DNA of 12,044 nucleotides from Accumulibacter sp964428215 (GTDB lineage: Bacteria; Pseudomonadota; Gammaproteobacteria; Burkholderiales; Rhodocyclaceae). The notes below the pieces were generated by a model. It was not told the DNA's origin. It saw only the letters and a list, made by a program, of their open reading frames with translations, and did no database searches. Below, one piece after another: positions 1 to 6,360 of the stretch. The translations under genes and the position numbers were made by a program. The DNA lies in the NCBI GenBank assembly GCA_964428215.1, contig CAYRXO010000110.1, positions 1 through 12,044 of the forward strand, written 5' to 3'. The stretch's first letter is position 1, and every line of letters begins with the position of its first letter.

Positions 1-462
1 ATGCTGACCGGCGACAACCCGCACACCGCCGAGGCAATCGGGCAGCAGGTCGGCATCGACCAGACCCACGGTAACCTGTTGCCCGAGGACAAGCTGAAAG
101 CGGTGGAAGCGTTCAGCCACCAAGGTACGGTCGGCATGGTTGGCGACGGCATCAACGACGCGCCGGCTCTGGCACGCGCCCATATCGGCTTCGCGATGGG
201 TGCGATGGGCACCGACACCGCGATCGAGACGGCCGACGTTGCCTTGATGGACGATGACTTGCGCAAGATCCCGACTTTCGTCCGCCTGTCGCAAGCCACG
301 CGCACGGTGCTGGTCCAGAACATCGTCTTGGCGTTGGGCATCAAGGCCGTGTTTCTGCTGCTCACCCTGATCGGTCCGGGCACGATGTGGATGGCAGTGT
401 TCGCGGACGTCGGCGCGAGTCTGCTGGTGGTCGGCAACGGGTTGAGGCTACTGCGGAGATGA
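1..462 (+). CDS. P1B-type heavy-metal ATPase (Zn/Cd/Pb class), C-terminal part
   Basis: Pumps divalent soft metal ions out across the inner membrane using ATP. Only the last 153 residues are in the window; the ATG at base 1 is probably the internal Met of the MLTGDN motif, not the start. Visible: MLTGDN at 1-6, the hinge motif GDGINDAPAL at 48-57, then two membrane helices (about 103-124 and 128-146). The first carries Lys115 in ALGIKAVF and the second Asp136 in FADVGAS. A Lys and Asp 21 residues apart is the pattern I recall for E. coli ZntA (K693/D714), which favours the Zn/Cd/Pb class over the copper pumps. It ends with the family-typical NGLRLLRR. The downstream carbonic anhydrase-like gene converges on it 35 bp away. 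The family call is firm; the exact metal is inferred. Confidence 0.93.
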   Translation: MLTGDNPHTAEAIGQQVGIDQTHGNLLPEDKLKAVEAFSHQGTVGMVGDGINDAPALARAHIGFAMGAMGTDTAIETADVALMDDDLRKIPTFVRLSQATRTVLVQNIVLALGIKAVFLLLTLIGPGTMWMAVFADVGASLLVVGNGLRLLRR

Positions 463-497
463 GCCGCTTCGATTGAGAATCCGCAACGTATATGGCC

Positions 498-1199
498 TCA
501 ATTCGCCGGACCTTCCCATATCACCCGCCCATGCAAAGGCTGAGCTTGGCGGATGTTGTCGGCAAAGCGGCTTTTCCACTGCGTCAACTGTGCGGTGGAT
601 AGTTCAAGCGGCTTTTTCATCACCATCCAGGTGACGTTTTCGGTACACGGCGAGGCGGTCAGCGAACCCGCGTATCGGTAGTAGTCGCTGTGCGCAGGCA
701 ATAGGGAAATGACATTGAGACGGTTGTCGGCGAAACGCTTGTTGCCTTCGTTACGAGCGGGAATTTTCGGCCACAGACTGGCGAGCAGCGGATTTTCGGC
801 GCCACGGCGGAAGAGCAGTACAACTGCCAGCAATTGCCCGCTACGGCTGCGGTGCAGCAGATGCGCGGCAAAAGGGAATTCCTCTCCCACCAGACGATCG
901 CCGCCCGGGCTGTGAAAGTGCAATTCTTCGAAGCGGTAAGTGTCCTGCCCGATGCGCAGTTCGCCGCCGTCGTCGATGCGCAGACGAATGGTATGGCCAT
1001 CGTTGCGCATTTGTAAGGGGACCGGCCGGTAGGCGAACGACAGCGGCGGCAAATCCTTTTTTACTGCCGCAACGATATCGATCGGCGACTGACGCTGGCC
1101 GTTGCGGCAGAGCGGGCTTTCCGCATGGCCCGCGACCGGCCAGCAGAGCAAGTACGACAAGAGCAACGGGCAGAGAAAAGATAAGATATTGACAAACAT
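498..1199 (-). CDS. Exported alpha-carbonic anhydrase-like protein with altered active-site shell
   Basis: Alpha-carbonic anhydrases interconvert CO2 and bicarbonate with a zinc held by three His. This 233-aa protein has a signal peptide ending at AGHA (residue 26), so it should be periplasmic. Visible: Cys31 followed by QSPIDI (37-42), zinc ligands His94, His96 and His113 (LHFH...AAHLLH, the usual 17-residue gap), the gatekeeper Thr181 in GSLTASPCTE, and Cys185, a likely disulfide partner of Cys31. Odd: the two second-shell acids of the family (Glu106 and Glu117 in human CA II numbering) align with Gly100 and Ala111, Thr200 aligns with Ala182, and the N-terminal HWxY segment is missing. It may be a slow enzyme or a non-catalytic relative. 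The start is chosen because GAAAG lies about 8 bases upstream of the ATG and the signal peptide begins there. Confidence 0.88.
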   Translation of the reverse strand: MFVNILSFLCPLLLSYLLCWPVAGHAESPLCRNGQRQSPIDIVAAVKKDLPPLSFAYRPVPLQMRNDGHTIRLRIDDGGELRIGQDTYRFEELHFHSPGGDRLVGEEFPFAAHLLHRSRSGQLLAVVLLFRRGAENPLLASLWPKIPARNEGNKRFADNRLNVISLLPAHSDYYRYAGSLTASPCTENVTWMVMKKPLELSTAQLTQWKSRFADNIRQAQPLHGRVIWEGPAN

Positions 1200-1261
1200 G
1201 AAATTCTTTCAAGTGCTCCGAAACAGGGCAGGTCCTGACTTTCGCAACGACCCAGTTGCTC

Positions 1262-1290
1262 ATTAGACCATTGCCGTCCGCACAATCCAA
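1262..1290 (-). promoter_or_regulatory. Candidate sigma-70 promoter for the carbonic anhydrase-like gene
   Basis: On the minus strand TTGGAT (1285-1290) and TCTAAT (1262-1267) are separated by 17 bases. The -10 box matches the consensus at 5 of 6 positions and the -35 box at 3 of 6. Transcription would start near 1255, leaving about 55 bases of leader before the ATG. Confidence 0.35.
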
Positions 1291-1450
1291 GCCTCTCCGC
1301 GCGTGCGCATGTGGGAAAAGCCATTTTTCCCCTAGCCTGTGCTCCCTGCTGCTCGATCAGGGTTCTGCATGATGGTGGATGCGCTGCGCTTATCCCCCCT
1401 ACCCGACCGCTGGCGAGCGCTTCGTCGTCCGAATGCCGTCCGCTGCTGAC

Positions 1451-1467
1451 GGCCATGTACAATGGCC
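1451..1467 (+). promoter_or_regulatory. Possible operon promoter/operator upstream of the MlaE-like gene
   Basis: GGCCAT (1451-1456) and ATGGCC (1462-1467) form a perfect inverted repeat around GTACA. The -10-like TACAAT (1458-1463) lies inside it, about 70 bases before the ATG at 1536. A -10 box embedded in a palindrome suggests a repressor site, but no good -35 box is present 17 bases upstream, so this is weak. Confidence 0.25.
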
Positions 1468-1535
1468 CGCGTCCAGCCTTGAGGAGTAAGCCGTTGCCGT
1501 CGTTTCGCCCACTCTCGCACCCGACCGGCGGCTGA

Positions 1536-2669
1536 ATGACGCCTGACGCGCCCTCGCCTGCCGCCGCCGTTCTTGTCCCCCGGGAGGATGGCACGCTGCA
1601 GGTCGTCGTTTCCGGGCACTGGCGGGTTGGGCAAGCGCTTCCCGACCCGGCGCCAATCGTTACGGCGCTCGACGGCGCCGCCGCGCTACGGCTGGCGGCT
1701 GAGCGGCTGGACGCCTGGGACAGCAGCCTGCTGGTCTTTCTGCTCCGTCTCTACGACGCCGCCGTGCTGCGCCAGCGGCCGGTCGATTGCCAGCCGCTGC
1801 CCGACGGGCTGGCCCGCTTGATCCGCCTGGCGCGCGTCGTGCCGCGCGCCGCACAGCCGCCGCTCGCCAGCCGGCCAACCTGGCTGGCGCACATCGGCCA
1901 TGCGGCGCTGGCGCGCTGGCAGAGCTTTCCGGAGTGGCTGTCCTTCATCGGCGAACTGACATTGGCCACCTTGCGCTTCTTCATCGGTCGCGCGCGCTAC
2001 CGGCAGGAGGAATTTTTCTGGCTGATCGAGGAATGCGGGCCGCGCGCGCTGCCGATCGTCTCGCTGATCAGCTTTCTGGTCGGCACGATCCTCGCTTACA
2101 TGGGCGCGACGCAGTTGGCGCTCTTTGGCGCGCAGATCTACATCGCCGATCTGGTCGGCATCGGCATGGTGCGCGAGATCGCCGCGCTGATGACCGGTAT
2201 CATCCTCGCCGGGCGAACCGGCGCCGCGTTCGCTGCACAACTGGGCACGATGCAGGTCAACGAGGAAATCGACGCCCTGCGCACGCTCGGCATCCCGGTG
2301 ATCGAATTCCTCGTCCTGCCACGTGTGCTGGCGTTGCTGCTGATGGCGCCGCTGCTGACCTTGTATGCGGCGGTGGTCGGCGTGCTCGCTGGTGCGCTGA
2401 TCGCCGCGCTGGTCTACGACGTCGGCTTCAACGCCTACTATTTCCAGACCGTCGCCGCGCTCAGCCTGCCGCATTTCCTGGTCGGGCTGTTCAAGGGGAC
2501 GGTCTATGCCGGGCTGGTCGCTTTTGCCGGCTGTCTGTGCGGCATGCGCTGCGGCCGCAGCGCGCAGGCGGTCGGCGAGGCGACGACCGCGGCGGTGGTG
2601 CTCGGCATTCTGCTGATCACCATTTCCGCCGCCTTGCTGACCATCGCTTTCCAGCGGCTGGGCATCTGA
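1536..2669 (+). CDS. mlaE: MlaE-family lipid ABC permease with N-terminal STAS-like domain
   Basis: Inner-membrane permease of an MCE-type lipid transporter, which moves phospholipid between the membranes together with the ATPase and MCE protein encoded next. In 377 aa, residues about 15-105 resemble a STAS domain (the fold of MlaB, here fused to the permease; DSSLLVFL at 62-69 is its core). Residues about 150-377 are the MlaE/DUF140 domain. Diagnostic is the stretch around 226-252, with GRTGAAFAAQLGTM followed by NEEIDAL, which contacts the ATPase. Several membrane helices follow, near 170-195, 260-295 and 312-375. An in-frame stop directly precedes the ATG, so translation cannot begin earlier; no strong ribosome-binding site is seen. 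The family is certain; mlaE is used at family level because this operon has no mlaC and orthology to E. coli MlaE is not shown. Confidence 0.93.
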   Translation: MTPDAPSPAAAVLVPREDGTLQVVVSGHWRVGQALPDPAPIVTALDGAAALRLAAERLDAWDSSLLVFLLRLYDAAVLRQRPVDCQPLPDGLARLIRLARVVPRAAQPPLASRPTWLAHIGHAALARWQSFPEWLSFIGELTLATLRFFIGRARYRQEEFFWLIEECGPRALPIVSLISFLVGTILAYMGATQLALFGAQIYIADLVGIGMVREIAALMTGIILAGRTGAAFAAQLGTMQVNEEIDALRTLGIPVIEFLVLPRVLALLLMAPLLTLYAAVVGVLAGALIAALVYDVGFNAYYFQTVAALSLPHFLVGLFKGTVYAGLVAFAGCLCGMRCGRSAQAVGEATTAAVVLGILLITISAALLTIAFQRLGI

Positions 2670-2670
2670 G

Positions 2671-3417
2671 GTGGGCGAGGTGGCGATCGCCGTCCGTGAC
2701 CTGTGCATGGCCTTCGGCCCACGCGTGATCCAGCGCGACCTGACCTTCGACATCCGGCGCGGCGACATCTTCGTCATCATGGGCGGCAGCGGCTGCGGCA
2801 AGAGCACCTTGCTGCGCCATCTGATCGGCCTGCAAGCGCCGGCGCAAGGCCGCGTGCTGTTCGGCGACACCGATTTCTGGCAGGTCGACGAGACGACGCG
2901 ACAGACGATCCAGCGCCGTTGCGGCGTGCTCTTCCAGAGCGGTGCGCTGTGGAGTTCGCTGACCTTGCAGGAGAACGTCGCCCTGCCGCTGCTCGAATTC
3001 GCGCGGCAGGAAGACGATGCCGCCAACGAACTGGCGGCGATGAAGCTGGCGCTGGTCGGGCTGGCCGGCTTCGAGAACTTTTATCCCTCCGAAATCAGCG
3101 GCGGCATGAAGAAACGCGCCGGACTGGCGCGGGCGATGGCGCTCGATCCGGAGATTCTCTTTTTCGACGAGCCGTCGGCCGGGCTCGACCCATTGAGTTC
3201 GGCGCGCCTCGACGAACTGATCCTCGAGCTGCGTGCCAGCCTTGGCGCGACGGTAGTCATCGTCACGCACGAACTGGCGAGCATCTTCGCCATCGGCAAC
3301 CAGGCCGTCTTTCTCGACGCGGAAACGAAAACGATGATCGCCATCGGCGATCCGCAACAACTGGCCATCGACGGCCCGGCGCCGGTGCGCGCCTTTCTGA
3401 GCAGGGGAAAAACGTGA
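2671..3417 (+). CDS. mlaF: MlaF-family ABC transporter ATPase
   Basis: Cytoplasmic ATPase that drives the MlaE-type permease. The 248-aa protein has every motif of a working ABC nucleotide-binding domain: Walker A GGSGCGKST (38-46), Q-loop Gln89, signature SGGMKKR (143-149, the form usual in MlaF proteins), Walker B ILFFDE (162-167), D-loop SAGLD and H-loop His200. It follows the permease by one base. The GTG at 2671 gives the longest frame. An in-frame GTG at 2680 has a better-placed ribosome site (GAGG at 2668-2671, 8 bases away) and may be the true start, removing three residues. The gene ends in a GTGA overlap with the MCE gene, so the genes are probably translationally coupled. Confidence 0.95.
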   Translation: MGEVAIAVRDLCMAFGPRVIQRDLTFDIRRGDIFVIMGGSGCGKSTLLRHLIGLQAPAQGRVLFGDTDFWQVDETTRQTIQRRCGVLFQSGALWSSLTLQENVALPLLEFARQEDDAANELAAMKLALVGLAGFENFYPSEISGGMKKRAGLARAMALDPEILFFDEPSAGLDPLSSARLDELILELRASLGATVVIVTHELASIFAIGNQAVFLDAETKTMIAIGDPQQLAIDGPAPVRAFLSRGKT

Positions 3418-4376
3418 GCAAACGCGCGCATCCGACGCTGATCGGCGCTTTCGTCCTCGGTGCCATCGTCCTGACGCTGGCGGCGATCTTTCTCCTGGCC
3501 GGCGGCAGCGAACGCTGGCAGAAGAAACAGACCTATATTATGTACTTCGAAGGCTCGGTGTATGGTCTGCAGGTCGGCGCGCCGGTCGTCTTCCGCGGCG
3601 TCAAGATCGGCGCCGTCAAATCGATCGGCATCGCTTTCGACCGCCAGGAAAATTCCTTCTTCATCCCGGTGACCGTCGAAATGGGTTCGCCGCCGGCCAC
3701 CGACCTGGCCGGCAACGGCCATCAGACGATCGACATCAGCGACCTGAAAGCGCAGCAGGATTTCATCGCCCGCGGTCTGCGCGGCCAACTGGCGATACAG
3801 AGCATTCTCACCGGCATGCTCTACATCAGCCTCGATTTCCATCCCGGCACGCCGGCGGAACGACACGCCAAGGATCAGACGATCCCGGAAATCCCGACGA
3901 TTCCGACGACGGTACAGAAAGTCCAGCAGCGTCTGGAAAATATCGACTTCGAAAAGCTGTTCAACGACGTGGCAACGATCGCCACGGTGGTGCGCGAAAA
4001 GGCGCAAAGCAAGGAACTCGACGAATCGCTGGCCGATTTCCGGCGCGCGATGCGCAGTCTGGCAACGGTCAGCGCGCGTCTCGAAAAACAGTCCGGAACG
4101 CTGTTGAGCGACAGCCACCGAACGATCCGCGATGTGCAGCGGGCGCTGGCCGAAGCGCGGGCAGCGATGGTATCGACGCAAACGGCGACGAAAGACGTTT
4201 CCGGCGCCGCCAAGGCGCTCGGACAGGTGGCCAGCGACGATTCGCCGACGGTGCTCGAACTGAAACGCACCCTGCAGGAAGCGACACTTGCCGCGCGCGC
4301 GCTGCGCCGGCTGGCCGACACGCTCGAACAGCAGCCGGAAACCTTGCTGCAAGGCAAGCGCACAGGAGAACAGTGA
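3414..4376 (+). CDS. mlaD: MlaD-like MCE-domain lipid-binding protein
   Basis: Periplasm-facing MCE protein, anchored in the inner membrane, that binds lipid and docks on the permease. In 320 aa: one membrane helix (about 8-30), one MCE domain (about 38-145; core GLQVGAPVVFRGVKIGAV at 51-68), and a long helical, probably coiled-coil tail (165-305). It is much longer than E. coli MlaD (183 aa), and the tail may span periplasm towards the lipoprotein encoded next. The start is GTG at 3414: its ribosome site AGGGGA lies at 3403-3408 and it overlaps the mlaF stop as GTGA. The same frame stays open back to about 2703, but that upstream part only shadows mlaF and encodes Arg-rich nonsense. The function is well supported for the family; the substrate is not visible. 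Confidence 0.93.
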   Translation: MSKRAHPTLIGAFVLGAIVLTLAAIFLLAGGSERWQKKQTYIMYFEGSVYGLQVGAPVVFRGVKIGAVKSIGIAFDRQENSFFIPVTVEMGSPPATDLAGNGHQTIDISDLKAQQDFIARGLRGQLAIQSILTGMLYISLDFHPGTPAERHAKDQTIPEIPTIPTTVQKVQQRLENIDFEKLFNDVATIATVVREKAQSKELDESLADFRRAMRSLATVSARLEKQSGTLLSDSHRTIRDVQRALAEARAAMVSTQTATKDVSGAAKALGQVASDDSPTVLELKRTLQEATLAARALRRLADTLEQQPETLLQGKRTGEQ

Positions 4377-4378
4377 CC

Positions 4379-4993
4379 ATGAGCCGATTCCGCTTGCCCC
4401 TTTTCCTTCGCCGTCTTGCATGCGCCGTCTTGCCACTGCTGCTCGCCGCCTGCGCCAGCACGCCGCCGGCGCGGCATTACCTGCTCGAAGCGACGGCCGT
4501 CAGCGAGCCGGCCGCCGACCACGCGCACCGTATGGTGACGTTGCGCATTGAGCACGTACAACTGGCCGATTACCTCAACCGGCTGCCGATCGTCCGCCGC
4601 GCCGGCGACGGCCGTCTCGCTTTCAACGACGGCGAACGCTGGGCGGAACCGCTCGAGCTTGCTTTCCGCCGCGTGCTGGCCGACAACCTCGACCGCCTGC
4701 TCGGCGGCAGCGCCGTCGTCCCTTCATCGATGCCGACCACAAGCGACAACGCTTACCGGCTGCGAGTCGAGGTCAGCCAGTTCGACATTGGCGCCGACCA
4801 GCAGGCCACCCTCGACGCGCGCTGGAGCCTGCGCCCGGCAAACGGCAAGGACGGCATCGTCCGCCACAGTCGGCTGTTCAGACCTTTGACGGGCAGCGGT
4901 CAGGCCGATAGCACGGCGACGGTCGACGCGCTCAACCGGCTGTTGGCCGATTTTGCGCTGGAGGTGAAAACAGCGCTGATGCAACAGCCGTGA
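4379..4993 (+). CDS. PqiC/YmbA-type outer-membrane lipoprotein (ABC transport auxiliary component)
   Basis: Members of this family (ABC_trans_aux) are outer-membrane lipoproteins that partner MCE proteins. The 204-aa product has a basic N-terminus, a hydrophobic stretch and the lipobox LLAAC with the lipidated Cys at 25. Then come the family landmarks ARHYLLE (about 33-39), a VQLADYLNRLPIVRR-type strand (about 60-74) and the ERWAEPL(E) motif near 87-94. Start choice: GTG at 4373 is in frame but only 3 bases from AGGAGA (4364-4369); ATG at 4379 sits 9 bases away and is preferred. It closes the operon. With permease, ATPase and MCE protein the set resembles a Pqi/Mla hybrid with no soluble MlaC shuttle. 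Confidence 0.9.
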   Translation: MSRFRLPLFLRRLACAVLPLLLAACASTPPARHYLLEATAVSEPAADHAHRMVTLRIEHVQLADYLNRLPIVRRAGDGRLAFNDGERWAEPLELAFRRVLADNLDRLLGGSAVVPSSMPTTSDNAYRLRVEVSQFDIGADQQATLDARWSLRPANGKDGIVRHSRLFRPLTGSGQADSTATVDALNRLLADFALEVKTALMQQP

Positions 4994-5110
4994 AATGATT
5001 TTCCGGGGCCAAATGGCTGCGCGGAATGAAGGCAAGGCGCACGGCGCGCAGCCAACGTCCGGCCAGCCGGTTTCCGCTCCTGCGCTTCGGGCAAGTCAGG
5101 GTGGGTTCAG
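4994..5110. other. Convergent intergenic gap
   Basis: 117 bp between the lipoprotein gene and the end of hepT, which face each other. I see no hairpin followed by a T run and no gene; termination signals are not evident. Confidence 0.5.
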
Positions 5111-5464
5111 TCATCTCGTCCGTTGCCGGAGTGCGCGTAATTGCGGCAACAGCGCTGGAATATCGCTTTCGATGATGCTCCACAGAATGTCGTTGTCGAT
5201 CCCCAGGTAGCCGTGAATCAGCCGGTTACGGGTGGCGATGATCTGCCGCCACGGAAGTTGCGGGTTGGCCACGCGAACAGCATCCGGAATGTGCATTGCG
5301 GCCTCACCGATCAGTTCGAGGTTACGCAGGGTGGCGTCGAAAATGAGCCCACTGGCAACGAAGCGAATCTGGTCCAATCCCGCGCTGTAAGCGATGACCT
5401 TTTCGGCAAAGCAGATCATGTCATCAAGGTAGAAGCGCCATTGACGCGGCACATGCTCAGACAT
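5111..5464 (-). CDS. hepT: HepT-type HEPN toxin (DUF86)
   Basis: HepT is the toxin of type VII HepT-MntA systems, a small helical HEPN ribonuclease. The 117-aa product carries the catalytic motif R-X4-H-X-Y as R79-NRLI-H84-G-Y86; in characterised systems MntA attaches AMP to this Tyr to silence the toxin. The all-helical make-up and length fit. The start is ATG at 5464 because GGAGG lies 6 bases upstream; a start at 5485 would add seven residues (MSKRRRS) and ignore this site. It overlaps the end of mntA by 8 bases, so translation is probably coupled and antitoxin is made first. The catalytic residues are intact, so the pair looks functional. Confidence 0.92.
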   Translation of the reverse strand: MSEHVPRQWRFYLDDMICFAEKVIAYSAGLDQIRFVASGLIFDATLRNLELIGEAAMHIPDAVRVANPQLPWRQIIATRNRLIHGYLGIDNDILWSIIESDIPALLPQLRALRQRTR

Positions 5465-5747
5465 AGATCGCCTCCTTTTCGACAAACGGCCGTAACTCGT
5501 GGCGCAACGCTTTTTCCGTCACGAGATCAATCGGTACACCGAAAAGGTCTTCGAGATAAAACTGAACGCCAAAATAGCCGGCGGAGGTCGCGGGCCCATC
5601 AAAGGCGACGAGAATGTCGATGTCGCTATCGCTGCCGGCGGCATCGCGCACGGTCGATCCAAAAAGCGCAATCGCCTTGACCCCGAAGCGGGCCATGAGC
5701 TCGGGTTTGCTACGGGTGAGCAGTTCAATCGCGGTTGTTTTGTTCAT
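5457..5747 (-). CDS. mntA: MntA-type minimal nucleotidyltransferase antitoxin
   Basis: MntA transfers AMP from ATP to the active-site Tyr of HepT. The 96-aa product has the minimal nucleotidyltransferase signature GS-X10-DXD: Gly30-Ser31, then ten residues, then Asp42-Ile-Asp44. A third acid, Asp74, sits in VPIDLV, completing the metal-binding triad. It is first in the pair, upstream of hepT, the order that favours antitoxin production. ATG at 5747 is taken as the start. A TTG at 5759 would add four residues and overlaps the stop of a 12-codon upstream open frame (ATTGA), so a coupled TTG start is possible. Confidence 0.9.
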   Translation of the reverse strand: MNKTTAIELLTRSKPELMARFGVKAIALFGSTVRDAAGSDSDIDILVAFDGPATSAGYFGVQFYLEDLFGVPIDLVTEKALRHELRPFVEKEAIYV

Positions 5748-5847
5748 CGCTGCGTTCAATCCATATTCATGATCGGGTGGGCGGTGATGGCCATGTCGTA
5801 GATTATCGTCCTTGACGCTCTCTTTTGCTTCAGCGTTGCGCGTCCAA

Positions 5848-5872
5848 TGTCGTTTTCAGAAGTTGACCGTAA
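5848..5872 (+). repeat. Left Tn402-type terminal inverted repeat (IRi-like)
   Basis: The first 15 bases (TGTCGTTTTCAGAAG) equal the class 1 integron IRi end as I recall it; about 19 of 25 positions match overall. It agrees with the right repeat of this element at 18 of 25 positions. Confidence 0.72.
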
Positions 5873-5879
5873 GGGACGC

Positions 5880-5913
5880 CAAGAGCCAATTGCACTCCAG
5901 GAGCCGACAAACT
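5880..5913 (+). repeat. Subterminal repeats of the left Tn402-like end
   Basis: CAAGAGCCAATTGCAC (5880-5895) matches CAGAAGCCGACTGCAC, the second transposase-binding repeat of the IRi end as I recall it, at 12 of 16 positions. It begins at position 33 of the element, the same offset as there. A third, weaker copy starts CAGGAGCCGAC at 5898. Confidence 0.55.
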
Positions 5914-5955
5914 CCATCTGTTTTACGGGCTGACCAGCAAAACGTCATTCTGTTA

Positions 5956-5976
5956 TTTCAACTATTGTTGTATTAT
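5956..5976 (+). promoter_or_regulatory. ars promoter and probable ArsR operator
   Basis: CAAC-TATT-GTTG (5959-5970) is a perfect inverted repeat within the looser TTTCAACTATTGTTGTAT. It abuts TATTAT (5971-5976), a good -10 box; the -35 region is poor (TTCTGT, 5948-5953). ArsR repressors bind such dyads over their own promoters. The predicted start of transcription falls at or next to the A of the arsR ATG (5983), and no Shine-Dalgarno sequence precedes it, so the mRNA may be leaderless. Confidence 0.5.
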
Positions 5977-5982
5977 TGCAGA

Positions 5983-6360
5983 ATGGAAAAGAACACAGCC
6001 ACCACGATCTTTGAATCGCTGTCATCCGGCCTGCGACTGGATGTATACCGGCTTCTGATGCGGAAGGGCACGGAGGGCATGGTTGCGGGCGAGATCGCTT
6101 CAACGCTCGATGTACCCCCGACCAACCTTTCCTTTCACCTTAAGGCGCTAACGCAAGCCGGAATGCTCACCGTTGAACAGGAAGGGCGCTTCCAGCGCTA
6201 TCGCGCCAACATCCAGCTGATGTTGGATTTGATCGCCTACCTGACAGAAGAGTGCTGCTCAGGCCACCCGGAGCAATGCGCCGACATGCGCGCTGCATCC
6301 AAGTGCTCTGACGCTGTGCTGCCGCCGCTTTCTTCAACTCAAGAGACTCCAGAACGATGA
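5983..6360 (+). CDS. arsR: ArsR-family arsenic-responsive repressor
   Basis: Winged-helix repressor that leaves its operator when As(III) binds. In 125 aa, helix-turn-helix residues are about 34-61 (EIASTLDVPPTNLSFHLKAL), and the beta wing follows at 61-75. The E. coli ELCVCDL metal site is absent from the helix before the recognition helix. Instead a C-terminal cluster Cys91-Cys92 with Cys99 (and perhaps Cys108) lies after the dimer helix, resembling the Acidithiobacillus-type site that uses an adjacent Cys pair plus a third Cys. ATG 5983 is chosen because homologous sequence starts there and the dyad operator lies just before; the frame is open further upstream but encodes nothing familiar. 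The gene overlaps the arsC remnant by 4 bases (ATGA), as in an intact operon. Confidence 0.9.
   Translation: MEKNTATTIFESLSSGLRLDVYRLLMRKGTEGMVAGEIASTLDVPPTNLSFHLKALTQAGMLTVEQEGRFQRYRANIQLMLDLIAYLTEECCSGHPEQCADMRAASKCSDAVLPPLSSTQETPER

Larger units (their letters stand above)
1200..1535. other. Intergenic region between divergent genes, with two inverted repeats
   Basis: This 336-bp gap separates the minus-strand carbonic anhydrase-like gene from the plus-strand lipid-transport operon and must hold both promoters. It contains a 7-bp inverted repeat, GGGAAAA (1313-1319) and TTTTCCC (1325-1331), with a 5-base loop, and a perfect 6-bp repeat at 1451-1467. No convincing gene is seen. A plus-strand open frame stops at 1533-1535, directly against the ATG of the permease, but its peptide looks like shuffled GC-rich sequence. 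Confidence 0.6.

Noticed and set aside
463..497. Terminator between the metal ATPase and carbonic anhydrase genes
   Set aside because: TTGAG and CTCAA can pair but the loop is long and there is no T run.
1311..1535. Plus-strand 74-codon frame ending directly at the permease ATG
   Set aside because: No ribosome site or family resemblance; kept only as a note because the stop abuts the ATG.
1686..3026. Long minus-strand open frame (446 codons) opposite the permease and ATPase genes
   Set aside because: Arg/Gln/Asp-rich peptide with no family features; an antisense shadow of two clear genes in GC-rich DNA.
2703..3413. Upstream extension of the MCE frame
   Set aside because: It lies wholly inside the ATPase gene in another frame; the GTG at 3414 has a ribosome site and the usual overlap start.
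3081..4436. Long minus-strand open frame (451 codons) opposite the MCE gene
   Set aside because: Low-complexity Arg-rich translation; the plus strand encodes an obvious MCE protein.
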